Assembly: GCF_021018805.1 (NCBI RefSeq)
Contig: NC_086266.1
Location: forward strand, 1,054,001 to 1,118,000
Length of the DNA: 64,000 nt
Source: Prinia subflava
Lineage: Eukaryota; Chordata; Aves; Passeriformes; Cisticolidae
Reading direction: 5' to 3'
Notes under the pieces: model-generated
What the model was told of the DNA's origin: nothing
Database searches by the model: none
Seen by the model: the letters and a program-made list of their open reading frames with translations, nothing else
Translations under genes and position numbers: made by a program
Shown here: piece by piece, positions 34,226-46,100 of the stretch
Numbering within the stretch: position 1 is the stretch's first letter
Layout: the number at the start of each line of letters is the position of its first letter

Positions 34226-37200
34226 AAACCGTGTTTTTGAGGGCAGCAGCACATGCTTAGCTGTATGTCCTCACAAAATCCATCTGAACACAAGAGTGAA
34301 ATGAGCTGTACAGATGCTCCATATGAAGAGAAATCAGTAAAATCTCTTCTTAAAGACTCTGCCACATCTGACTTTCACCCTTATTTCCACTGCCACCTTA
34401 CACTGACAAAGCAGTTTCAACTGGCACAATGACCAATTTTTGGTATTTTGTATTGTTGTGGTTATTTCCTGGGAGGACAGAACAAGGTCAAAAATATCAA
34501 CAGTGGAGCTAAAAATGCAAAAAGCCTGAGGGGTTCTCTGAAGTCACACACTGCAGCATCAGACACATAAAACTCTGTTTAAGTGAGCTCACATGCAGAC
34601 ACTTTGTTTCTCAGCTGTTCAACTGTCAGGACAGTTAAAAAGAAAAAGATTAAAGTCCTTGGCTATTTTAAGATTATTTCCAATACGCTGCTTCAAGAAT
34701 TTGAGCAGGATGAAGCTTCCTGCCAGTGCTGACAAGTTATTGGCTTTTGTGGATTTTTTTTGACCTCTGCAATAATTATGCACGAAGAAGAAAAAAACTA
34801 AACTCGCCTCCTCACTTCTAACTTATCAGGTTTTTGTTCTCTAGCCCTCAAGTGAAAGAAATTCTCTGCACTTTCCCACATTTGTTTCTCATCTTGGCAA
34901 ATCCCAGTGGCTCCACGGTCTCCAATGTGAGATAATCTGCAGATCAATGAGGGCGGATGTAAAACTCTTGCTAAGCCATGTTTTCCCAGCTGGGGGTAAA
35001 TTCACTTGCCTGTATGTAAAATTTCCTAATTAGAAATGTCAAGTCTCTGTTAAAAGCTTCCAGAAATTGATGCTGAGCTCCACAAGAAGTTAACTATTCC
35101 ATAGCTGAGTCTTGTCTGGCTCATCAGGAGAAACTTTCCCATATTATTCATCATTTGGGCTGTAGCAGCACAAGAATTTCAGAGTTTTACTCTCAGCCTA
35201 TTTTGCTATTGCAGGAATTAATCCTGAGTGATTAATTGCAGGAATTAATCCTGCACGGTGAGCTCTTCCCCCAGAACAGACAGCCCCACAATTCACCTGC
35301 AGACACACACTGCAGTCACTTTCCATCCCTAAAATACTGAAAAATATACAGAAAAAACCAGAATATAACCGTGACCACAATCATATTTGTTACACATTGC
35401 TAAACTCAGAAGTGAGGGTGCACATGTGATTTTGTACTCTCTGCTAAAATGACTCATTTAGACTGGATTTAATGATAAACACAAAACAAACCTTTTGATG
35501 GGGATGTGCCTGCTCATCTCATCTTGCACGTGGCAGGCTGGATGAAAAACCTCAGTTTGGAGTTTCCAGCCACATTTGTTTTACATTTCCAGCATTTATG
35601 GGGACACATCCTTTACCTAAATCCATCCTCTGGAGGCAAACCATGTCAGCAACTTTACACACAAGTATTAAAATGAGTATTTTCACCAAAGGCTTCAAAT
35701 AATGGGTGTTAATGAATATAGCCTGCCCTGCTACCATCACACAGAGAATATTTTGCGAAAGGGCACCACAGCCCTTTGAGCTGCACAGGGAATTTTACAC
35801 TATAAGGCTTTAAGAAAATAGCTAGTCATTCTGGCAGTGTGCAACTGGCCCAGTTCTTTTGATTTTAATAATTGTTGTGCTACTAAATAGAGTAACAGCC
35901 CTAAGACAAATAATGGAGGTCATTTGAAGGGTCCACGTATTTTGCTTTTCTTCTGGGAAAAAAAATAAAATTTTGAAGCCTTCTGCCTGTGACTATTCAT
36001 AGGAACTGAAAACCACCCTTACAGCCACAAGGGAGTCAAAACATCCAGGGTCATTACTTCATTAATTTTGATTTGTTTCCAGCTAATGGAACTTCAAAAA
36101 ATTTTGACTACTTACCACGATATTCCATTCCAGTCATTCACTCTCCAAATCAGTGTCACAAGCAGAGTGATGCCATTTTCTTTCTTTCCTTTACCCAGAG
36201 TCTGTTTTTCCTCTTTCATCAGAACTGCAGAGATTCAGTCTGGTGACCTAAAAACATAAGTGAGCCTAATAAGAAAATTAAATTTTTCCCAGAACAATGA
36301 CTTAAGTCACCCTAAAATATTAATTCCTCCAACAGGAAGCTAATTCCAACGCTGAGTTTGATTCAGTGCAGTATCTCTCTCCGGCCTAAAAAATCCAGCC
36401 TGCTTCAGGGAATTGCCATCACCACACATTATTTGTTGCACTGAGAAGCCTTATTAAAGTTCTGAAATGGCCCAGAGGTGCTGCTGGCAGCTCCTGGGGC
36501 AGGGAGCACTGGCACAGACAGACCTTCTGTGGGAGCATCTTCTGATTGTCCTCCTAGCAAAATAATTCAATAATGCAAAATCTGAGTATAACTATCCTGA
36601 TAAACAGAGACTGAAAAATAGGGCAATACCCCAGATTATCAGGGAAGGTTATACAGCTCCAACTCAGTATGAATGTTACTTCTGGAAAGAACACACTTCC
36701 CTCTCTCCAGTCCATGCTGGGAGAAATGAGGAGCTCTCCTGGTCCAGAGACATTTCTTTGTGGCCTTAAAGCAGCTGAGTTTGGGGACACACACAAGGCT
36801 TGAGCTCAATACTAAATATTGTCTAGGTCAACTGTACAAGTCCAACACTGTTCCTGAAAATTGAAAATAACAAATACCTTTCTTAAAGCAGCCTCTGGGT
36901 TTGTTATTTTTATTCCCTTTCCTGAGGGAGCATGATTGAGCAGATATTAATCCAATAAATTTTCAAATGAAAAACGCAGCTAATTATTTAACATGGATTT
37001 CATAATACTTCTTTTGATATAAGGTATTAGAAAAGAAATATTATCCATATTTATGCTTTAGCCAGAGTTTAGTCACTTCCTCTAAATAAATTCATATTCT
37101 GCCTGTAGCTTTCTGTATTCTCACCTTTGTCTGGCACTGAGCTGTGGAGCAAATAGATTGAGAGATGCAGTAATACACATAACCTTTAGTTTAGCTCTTA

Positions 37201-38299
37201 TCACAAGGAAAATGGTTACTGTTGCTATGGTTGTTTGGTCAATCTGTCACCCCATATCAGCATTGTTAGCATTCACACCTGATAAAAAGATATCTTCAGA
37301 AAGGAAGAGGGGGGAGTGAAGCAAAATGTTCTGTAGAAGGCAACCCAATTCTCATCTAATCTCCTTAAAAAAATCTGCTGTGCTAATGCTGCCCTGTGTG
37401 CCTATCACCGACATCGTATGAGACTTCAAATAAGAGCAAAGATAAGGAGGAAATAATGAAAAATAGGAATCCGTGCAGTTTTTCTGATTACAGTGATGTT
37501 CAGATTTTTATTTGTAAACCACCCATAAGGTATTTTCAAGGTCAGGAAAATAAAGAAAGTTTTAAAAAACAGGGATGATTGTCAAGTGCACCTAAGCTGC
37601 ATTAAATCTCTGAACTATTGCTCTACAACCTGAAACCAATCCCATATGAGACTATTATTTCTCAGCATCTTGTTAGTCCTGCTTTGCACATGACCTTGTG
37701 AACCACTAATCTTCCTGAATAACCACACTCAGCCCTAAAGGCACACCAACAGCTTTTGCTATTAGACTTGAACATTTAAATTAAATTTCATTTCAGACAC
37801 GGCTGTACGAGGCAAGTGTTTCAAAGTATTCCTGCAAGGTAAACTTTTAGAAAGTTCAACAGCCTAAGGAGTGAAATATGTGAGCCTGAAGAAAATTAAA
37901 CAGGCACTACAACAAACCTGAGCTGAGACACAAGCGTGAAGTGTGTTTATTCCCAGATTCCCTGGTACTGGAGATGCCACTCCAGTGGCATTACAGGGGA
38001 TTATATGGAGCATAAACACATTACAGACACTGACACACACTGACAAGATGTTTTCTGCTGCTCCTTCCTCCCTTACACATTTCTCACACAACTGCTCGGA
38101 GCCAGGTTTTGGTTACTCCTCTGTGCCCTGAGGAAGGTGAAGGTGCAGCCCAGCCTGGGACCTGCCCTTCCCACAAACCCTCCTGGAGCTCACCAGCTCC
38201 CCCTGATCTCACCAACTCTGCTCTAATGGTCCAAGTGGTGCTTTTAATTTTCTTTTTCTGCCAGAGTCGGGATTAACTGCTGGAGACTGTTTCATGTTT
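34226..38299. other. Noncoding DNA with one short direct repeat
   Basis: ATTGCAGGAATTAATCCTG occurs at 35208-35226 and exactly again at 35235-35253, a 27-bp step. Otherwise the interval is AT-rich and featureless. Short open frames (35552-35740 minus, 36068-36259 plus, 36554-36796 minus) carry nothing recognisable. Confidence 0.55.
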
Positions 38300-38985
38300 G
38301 GACTCTGATGTTTATTAATTATCTGTATTCCAGTCTCACAGACTGGGAGTTCTACAGCACTTCCAGCTAACAAACTAAAAATGGCTCCATCTCTCTCTCT
38401 ACAAGGCCTTTTGAGGATAAACTGTCCAATTAAGAAATGACACCTAGATTGTTTTTACTTCTAACCCAATAACCAACCACCTGTGGCCTGCAATGAGGAT
38501 TTTTCTACCCAATTAAAAAACATCACCCAGACCCATGGAGGAGAAGGTGAAAAAGGACTGGTGTGTGCCCTAAATCCTCCATCTTGCTTTGTATAAATTA
38601 TTGTATACTAAACCCTTAAAATCTAAGTTTTCCACCCTGTGACATCACACACTTCTATCCAAACCCCACACCCACAATCCAGGGCTGTCACTCAATTTTG
38701 GGAGCCTTTTCCACATCAGAAGTGACAGCCCATTGCTTTGCCTCTTACAATCCAGCTAGGGGTTAATATAGCAATGAAACAAAAATGAAGTGGCAATTAA
38801 AACCTGGATGATGAAAGCTGCAGGGTGTCATCTTGTCCTGGTGATGCCCCAGGTGATGCACAGGCTGCTCAAGCCTCCCAACATTTTGGTAGTCTTTTTT
38901 TGGCTCCAACCTGAGGCTCAGATTTTAACTTGGACAAGTCTCTTGGTGACTACAGCACCTAAGTTGTGACCTGCATGTTTTGGAA
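38300..38985 (+). mobile_element. Possible LTR-type repeat
   Basis: A block whose phrasing resembles remembered songbird LTR sequence: CAAGGCCTTTTGAGGATAAA, ACCAACCACCTGTGGCC, CCTCCATCTTGCTTTGTATA, AATCTAAGTTTTCCACCCTG, GAAGTGACAGCCCATTGC and a terminal TTTTGGTAGTC. The TTGTATAAATTATTGTATAC stretch near 38590 could be a TATA-type promoter core. I found no clear terminal TG/CA with target duplication and no second copy in this window, so strand and boundaries are approximate. Confidence 0.4.
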
Positions 38986-41959
38986 AGCTAAAAGGAAAGG
39001 AGTGTGCTGGCAGTTCAAGATGTTTACAGTGCCTGCAGAAGTGAGGGCTAGGCCATAATGGGTTCTCTGGAAGCAATCACAGCACAGTATATTTAAGCAT
39101 AAAGAGAATAATCACTTATATCAGCAGGGTAGGCAAGACTGCCATTTGCTGACATCAGTGCATTTATTGAGTTAGTGCTCCTGAACTCAGGATACTGATT
39201 TATTTTTTACAGCAATTAGACCCCTGCTGGGAGAGAAGAAGGGAGAGGTGTGAGACTGACCACCTCTCTGATGAGCAGGGCTTGAGACAGCTCGCAAAAA
39301 CCTTCCTTTGTCACACAGGCAGTGCCACTTAACAATGCAGGGAAATCAAATCCAGAAGAAGAAATACATCTGAGACATGAAAGGAAGGAAGTCAAAGCAA
39401 ACACCTATTTGTGATGCTGTTGTAGATGTCAGACACATGCACCATGTGGAAGGTTACATGTAAGATTCTTTTCTCTCTGTTCTTTTCTCTCTCTTTAATA
39501 AAAACTTGAGGGTTTTGAAAGCTCTAATCAAATTCCCAGCTATAAAAGAACTATTTTGGAATACAACATAATCAAGCCCAAGTGTCTGTTGCTCAGCTCA
39601 CACTACCCCTCTGCCTGAGCTTCCTCTCAGCCATGCCAAACTGAGTTCTCCAAGTCTCCCTCCAGCTTTTGCAACTTGCTAGGAAAATAAATAGGTTTAT
39701 ATGTCTGGAGTGAGTCAGGTGGGGAGGAGAGGAGGTGTCTGAGCACACTGGGGTCTTTATGTGCTCTGAAACCAAAGCAATTAGAGCCAAGTCTCTAAAC
39801 CAGGAGCCATGAGCAGTACTGTGCAGCAGTAGGGGGGACATAAATTAGGAAAAGACAACACTAAGAAATCAAAAATAAGAACAATTATCCTTGTGGGACA
39901 TTACATATTCAAACGAGGATGAGAAATGGCAAAAGCTAAGTCAGCACTAGAATGTCAAGCTATTAAAGTTGCTTTATGTATGGAATGAAGAACTGGCATG
40001 AAGTTGGAGGGGAAAAAAGACTGAAACACAAGGGAAATTGTAGGGTCAGGAAAGATGGGGCTGAGCTCTGAGCTATCTGGACACTGCTGTGCCATCCGTG
40101 GGTACAGCTCCCAAAGAATTAAACACCTTAATAAAAAGAGAACAGGACAAACAGTCACCCTTGAACTGGCTCAGGATCTTCTTCCAGCTCTGCCTGAACA
40201 CGTCGATTTTTAGAGGGGTTATTTACTGTCAATAAATGGGAAAAGCTGCATGGCTGCAAGTTCAACTTTTGCTAAGGCAGAGAATGATTTCCATGGCTGT
40301 CTCAGGGCTCTGCAGATGTCCCTGCTCGCCCCAGCTCTGGTTTTCAGTGCCCGGGCAGGGACAGGGGGGCACTGAGGCTCCCTGTGGCACAGCAGCCAGG
40401 AGAGGACTCTGCAGTGACAGCCACAGCCATCCTGGAGAGAATTTGGGCAAGATTTTCTCACAAAACACAACAGCTTATCCAATTCAACAACAGATGCTGT
40501 CTGTGTTATCCCCTACAGCAAAGACGTTATTGAGCAGGCAGCCAAAGCCTCAGTCCTAAGGCTGCCAACTGGTGGTTGTAACTCTGAGTTCTGCGTTTCC
40601 TCCCACACCATCACTACCCACAGCCTTCCTCCAAGCCAGACTTGGCCAGGAAATGGCAGTGGCCATCCCACACGGTGTTAAAACACCATCATTTTCACAC
40701 AGGTGGAAAAATGAAACCTTGGCTGCAAGGAAAATCCCCCCGAGCTGCCCGTGGCTGTGTCTAACCCACACAGAGCCCGCATGGGCTCAGCAGGACTGCC
40801 AGCTCCTCTTTGGTTTTATTAAATCAGGATAGGAAAGGCCAACAGAGACTTTGAATACATTTTTAAGACTGTGTGGTCAACACGCAGAGCTGATTTCAAG
40901 GAGTTCTTCTGCCCAACCCTGCACAGTGGGAAGCTGAGGGATGAGGCAGATATGTGTACAGATGGGAGGAAAAGAAAAAAAAGTACAAGAATTGAGAATG
41001 CCTCACTCAGACATCCCCTGACTGTGTGACCTTCTCTGATACTTGCAAAAAAAAAAAAAGGGAATAAAAAAAGAAAAATCTGCCAGCCAGACTTAAAACC
41101 TTGTTAAGCACAACTTGTGCACAGGAGGTATCAACCTTCCCAAGGCTCCCCCAGAGCTGCATGTCTGCTCCCCCTGGTCTCCCAGCCCGGTGATGTGCAG
41201 CTGCATCTGTCACCTGGCATTATGTTCATTATGTTATGTCACAGACTCAATGCAAGGAGAGATACAACTGGTTCTGGCACGTAAGGAAGCCACAAATCAG
41301 CCTGGAGAATTTGAAGAGACAGTTTTCTGGAGGAGCACAGGTGCACGAGCCGGGATTTAACAAAAGTTATTTGAAATGCAGGAAGTAAACAATAAAAAAA
41401 GGGCCATTTTACCCAAAGTAAATTTTAGAAAATAGGTTTTCTATCCAAATGTTTTGCTACAGCTGCAAGTCTCAGATTCAAAACCTGACAAATGGGATTT
41501 CTTTCAAACCCGAACATGAAGTGAATGGCAGAGAGTGAAAGAGACAGGATTTCATATCCATCAGGATCCCAGTACTCCATTTTAATCAGGAATCCATTAC
41601 AGACTGTAAGAAATTGCCTGGTCTGTACATTTCATTGAGTCTTTTGTGAGAAATCCAACTCTTTTATGTGTTTGGAGTTGCTTCCCCACACAGGAATAAG
41701 CAGTTAACAAAGGCCTCAGCAAACCTTTCATCACAGAGATTGCACAATCACAACAATAAAGGGTGAGCCTCTCACATTCTGCCTTCACTCTTCTCTCCTG
41801 TGGTACAAAAGGTCCTGGGGGCAGCAGTACAAGAGTTCAATGATTCCACAGACCCTGTCACCAAGGTTAAGAGAGGTTTTCTCCACAAGATCTCCCGTTT
41901 TTCTTCACTTTCTGTCTGCTGCCATCCATCTCATTGCCTCTTGCAATACTACAGTGGCT
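38986..41959. other. Noncoding DNA, no gene recognised
   Basis: AT-rich with a GC-richer patch around 40300-40440 and a poly-A tract at about 41047-41059. Overlapping short frames on both strands in the GC-richer patch show no domain. Confidence 0.5.
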
Positions 41960-42266
41960 AAAAACAAACAAATGGGGGCAATACCCAAAAACCACACGCA
42001 GGATGAGGCCAGAACTCCAAAGACTAGAACTGGGGGAGGAATAACAATAAATAGACTTGGGGGTGGAACATTCTGGAAACATGACCAAATATGGAACAGC
42101 CAACCAATAGGGGAGCAGCACTCGGGCTCATTAACATAAAAACTGCAAAGGCTCCTGGGAGGAGACCTCTGGCTCTCCCTGAGTTAACAAAATCCTCCCA
42201 GGGCTTGAAGCTGAGGGTTGGGGGGTCAGGGGTGAGACCTGGCTGGGCCTGGGCATGTGGTGGAGT
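41960..42266 (+). mobile_element. Possible LTR-like sequence abutting a minisatellite
   Basis: A block with promoter-like features directly upstream of the 42.3-kb minisatellite: CCAACCAATAGGGGAGCAG with a CCAAT-type motif, then TTAACATAAAA, then GGAGACCTCTGGCTCTCC. This order would suit a U3 region with CCAAT box and weak TATA. An ACACATTAAACTCATTCTC near 42754, after the minisatellite, could be the polyadenylation part of the same element. No terminal duplication is found; the call is tentative. Confidence 0.3.
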
Positions 42267-42732
42267 GCTCCCCACACCAACCCTCACCACACAGACTGAG
42301 AACTGCTCCCCACACCAACCCTCACCACACGGACCGAAAACTGCTCCCCACACCAACCCTCACCCACACCAATCCTCACCACACAGACTGAGAACTGCTC
42401 CCCACACCAACCCTCACCCACACCAACCCTCACCCACACCAACCCTCACCACACAGACTGAAAACTGCTCCCCACACCAACCCTCACCCACACCAACCCT
42501 CACCACACAGACTGAGAACTGAACCCCACACCAATCCTCACCACACAGACTGAGAACTGAACCCCACACCAATTCTCACCACACAGACTGAGAACTGCAC
42601 CCCACACCAATCCTCACCCACACCAATCCTCACCACACAGACTGAGAACTGAACCCCACACCAACCCTCACCACACAAACTGAAAACTGCTCCCCACACC
42701 AACCCCCACCACACAGACTGAAAACTGCTCCC
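42267..42732. repeat. 38-bp minisatellite with variable 16-bp module
   Basis: About ten units, each ending GACTGAGAACTG or GACTGAAAACTG, preceded by CCCCACACCAACCCTCACC. The basic unit is 38 bp. In several units the CACACCAACCCTCACC part is reiterated as a 16-bp module one or two extra times, giving 54- or 70-bp units. Variants include AATCC for AACCC and GAACC or GCACC for GCTCC. Some frames stay open through it (42091-42522 plus, 42538-42774 minus) and consist of the same residues over and over. Confidence 0.93.
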
Positions 42733-43055
42733 ACCCTTCCTTGCTGCAGCTCCACACATTAAACTCATTCTCACTTAAATTCATGATTTATTCCTCACCA
42801 ACCAGAGCTGGGTGAAACTCAGGCTGGAGGGTCCCTCAAAACTCAGAGCGACAGGAGCAGCCCCAGAGTTACAGGGAAGGAGAGGAGGGAGAATATTCTT
42901 CTTTTCTGCTGGGGGTGGCCTCAGGGAGGCTCCTTTCCACCTGCACACCTCCCTGAGGCAGGGAGAGATGGGCACCAGGAGGAGGAAAACACAGAAAAGT
43001 TAAAGCTAAAGAAGAAAATCCAAAATATTGGGGATTTACAATAAAAAAATCAATT
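42733..43055. other. Noncoding spacer
   Basis: Mixed-composition sequence after the minisatellite. No recognisable element apart from the possible LTR end near 42754 mentioned with the upstream block. Confidence 0.5.
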
Positions 43056-43106
43056 AATTATAATAATAATGATGTTGATGGTGATAATAATGATAATAAT
43101 AATAAA
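43056..43106. repeat. Imperfect ATA/TGA trinucleotide-type tract
   Basis: A run of ATA triplets interrupted by ATG, TTG, ATGG and GTG variants. It is a degenerate microsatellite of about 50 bp. Confidence 0.85.
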
Positions 43107-46100
43107 ACACACAAGACCTGGCATTCAAAAGTGGGTGCTGACTTCACCCAAACACCCCAGATGATTTTAGTGTATGGTTTTTGTATCTCAGCCTGGCTCG
43201 CTGATGTTTTGCCAGTACCAGAGATAATCTTTCGAAATCAAATTATATGTGTGCGACATGAATTATGCTTTTGGCTTACACTGCAGTAAAACTGCACATT
43301 TTGCATATTTTTAAAAGAGGGGAAGAGAGGAAGAAAAAAATAGGGAATTATATGTCAAAACCAACTTATCAGAGATGCAGATAACTCCAGACACAAGCAA
43401 CATCTTAGCTCACAGGAAGGATATGGAGTATCAGATACAAAAATAACTTTTTTTTTCCCTGGCATGAAACTATTGCAGTATTTTCCAGAGGAATGTAATG
43501 TTGTTGGGAATAGCCAACCATCACAGCACACTAACAGCTAACACTGGCAACCCACCTTCCTCTTCCAATGGCTCAGAAGTGTTTCTCCTGCATCTAAAAT
43601 AGCCCAGGAAACACCAGGATTTTGAAGGGGCAGGTTTGGCCCTGCTGCCAAGGATGACTGAAAAATGTTATTTATGTGTAAGACTGGCAGAGAGTGATCA
43701 TCCAAATCTGAAAGGAAACACCAATTTTGTTTCTGTATTTCCCTCTGGAAAGCCCCTGATAGAGCCTCTGAGAAATACCTCAGCAGTGTTGGAACCTTAG
43801 TCACTATTTCTGAAGTTTTCTGGACATAAAAAATTACTAGGACCTCTAATAAGGAATCCACTGGCCTAACAAGGATTTATTTTTCCACTCACTGGCACAC
43901 CAATTTAATTAAGACACCAAACCAATTAATAAGCCCTACTAATAAGGCCCACTATCTATTAGCATATGCAGTGAAAGCAATTTCTGCCTGTGACTATTTA
44001 TGAGAGCAGTTACTCACTTGGTAACCATTTACACAGTAACAGCACTAAAAATGCTATTGAGGGCCAAGAGGGTGGGGAATTAAATGCTGTGTCTTTTACG
44101 CTGCATCATTTTAAAAATGTATTTTCCAGTGAGAATAAAAAGAAAAGGGGAAATTCCTGTAAATGAGAGCTAAAAAATGAGTATATCCCCATGCCTGCCA
44201 GTGCCTCTGGAGTCAGGCACAGTCTGCAGGTCAGGCTTGTGCTGCTGGAGCCTCCTGTTCTGTTTATTCCACCTTCCCACCCTGTAAAACCTTCACGCTG
44301 CAAGGAATACCTGCAAAGGAGCTCACCCAGAGCCACAGAGCCAGAGGGGATCAGCAGTGAAAATCTCAGGTCAGCACCTTCAGGGGCTGTTGGAATCAGG
44401 AATGCTTCATCTGCTTATTCCATCAGAGGATTTGTGGCAGAAATACTTCAGTGTTTACAAGAAAATATTTCTGTTGAGTTTCTGATCTGCATTTCAGTCA
44501 CCCCATAGCAGACAAATGTGTCATTTTAAAATATAACATCATAAAACTCAATGAGTGCACTATTTCTCCTCTTGCCAACATACTAATTTTCCAACCTAAC
44601 ACTACTTGCTTGAAGAAAACTATTCCAAATATATACCAGTGCAAGAAAGAGGGGGAAATACCCCAAATTCTTTAGTTAGAAATGAAAAATTGGGGGTGTG
44701 GAGGTTCTAAATAAGGGATTTCCACCTAAAGCACATAAAAATGTACATGTGGATGCATTTCACTAAGAAAATTATTGTAAATCTGATGTGATCTGTGTTC
44801 CTATCAGTTTATCTCAGCACATCCTGCAGGCAGAGGGAAAGCTGAAGATGTGAGACAAAGTATTATGAAATTAGTACAATTGGGTTTTTCCTCCCCTAAC
44901 ACTCAGAAGATTTTTTTATTCCTGAAAGGGATCAATTCTCTAATAAGACTGAATTATGCACATCTCATTTACTGGAAGAAAACATGAGAAGAGTGGTTTA
45001 CAGGAAGGGAAACGTATAAGAAACACTAAATTGGCTCTTGAATAGCTTTGTAACTAAGGAGTCTTCATTTGGTTTTGACATTTTTTCGCTTGTCTCTTGA
45101 AAAGTATTTTGCACAGAAGGGAGTGCTGATGAATTTTTGACAGTGCATCTGGTTTCTGGGTGGTTTTTTTTAAGGCATCCTGCAGCACAGTCTCCAAACT
45201 TTATATCATAATTGCATGATAGCTCAAATACTCCTCATGTGAGGACTCATGTGAGAAATTAGCCTTCTTTCAGTACAGCCTGGAATGTTCTGTGGCTGTC
45301 AATACAGAACTGCTCAGCAAAGGTGTTTTTGTCAGCAGAGCTGCTGAGGATACAACGGGAGGATGTCTCAGCAGGATGTACAAACTCTGAAATTCCCATC
45401 CTGAAGGGTGAAGGCAGTCTGGCACGGGCCCACTTGAGGCATTTTTGTGGGGTTTTGTAAACGAGCCTCAGCATCCATTTCCAAGGCTTTTAAGACTCTA
45501 TTGGAGCGGATCAAACTGTGGGGGAAATGTTTCACCTACTGTAAAAAACCTCTATCTTTTGGAAAAAATTAAAAAAACACAATAAACCCCAGACTAAGAT
45601 CACTCAGTTCCTTTCCACAGGGACTGGGATGTGAACCAGAGTTATTGTAAACCTGGGCAGGGAACAAGCAAACGCTGTCACCTGGGAGCAGCAGCCACAG
45701 GTCCCACCTGCCAGGACCTGTGACAAAGGAAGTTCTGGCCTTAGGTTCAAGCTCCCAGTGAAATCTTTCCTGTGTGTTTCTACCCCCGGCACAATGGGGG
45801 ATGATCAGTGATGAATGTGCTGATAAGCTCTGGAAGGGATGAAGCCAGCTGAGACACAGGCAACCACTTGGGGACAACAATGACCTCAGAGAAAAGCCTG
45901 CAGCGATTTGTTTCATTTCATACCTTGGCAGATTTGGGGTTTAACAATTCCTACAGAACCCTGGCTCCCAGAGATGCTGAGTTAGGACACGGACAGATGA
46001 GAGCAACCCCTCACCATCTCCAGTGCAAGATTCTACCCCAAGAACCCTGGGCTGGAATCAGTGATGGAGCTTTCCTGGAGCAATGTTTTCACTGCTCTGC

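Noticed and set aside
42267..42732. CRISPR-like repeat-spacer pattern
   Set aside because: The would-be spacers are themselves repeats of the same 16-bp and 38-bp modules, and the genome context is vertebrate.
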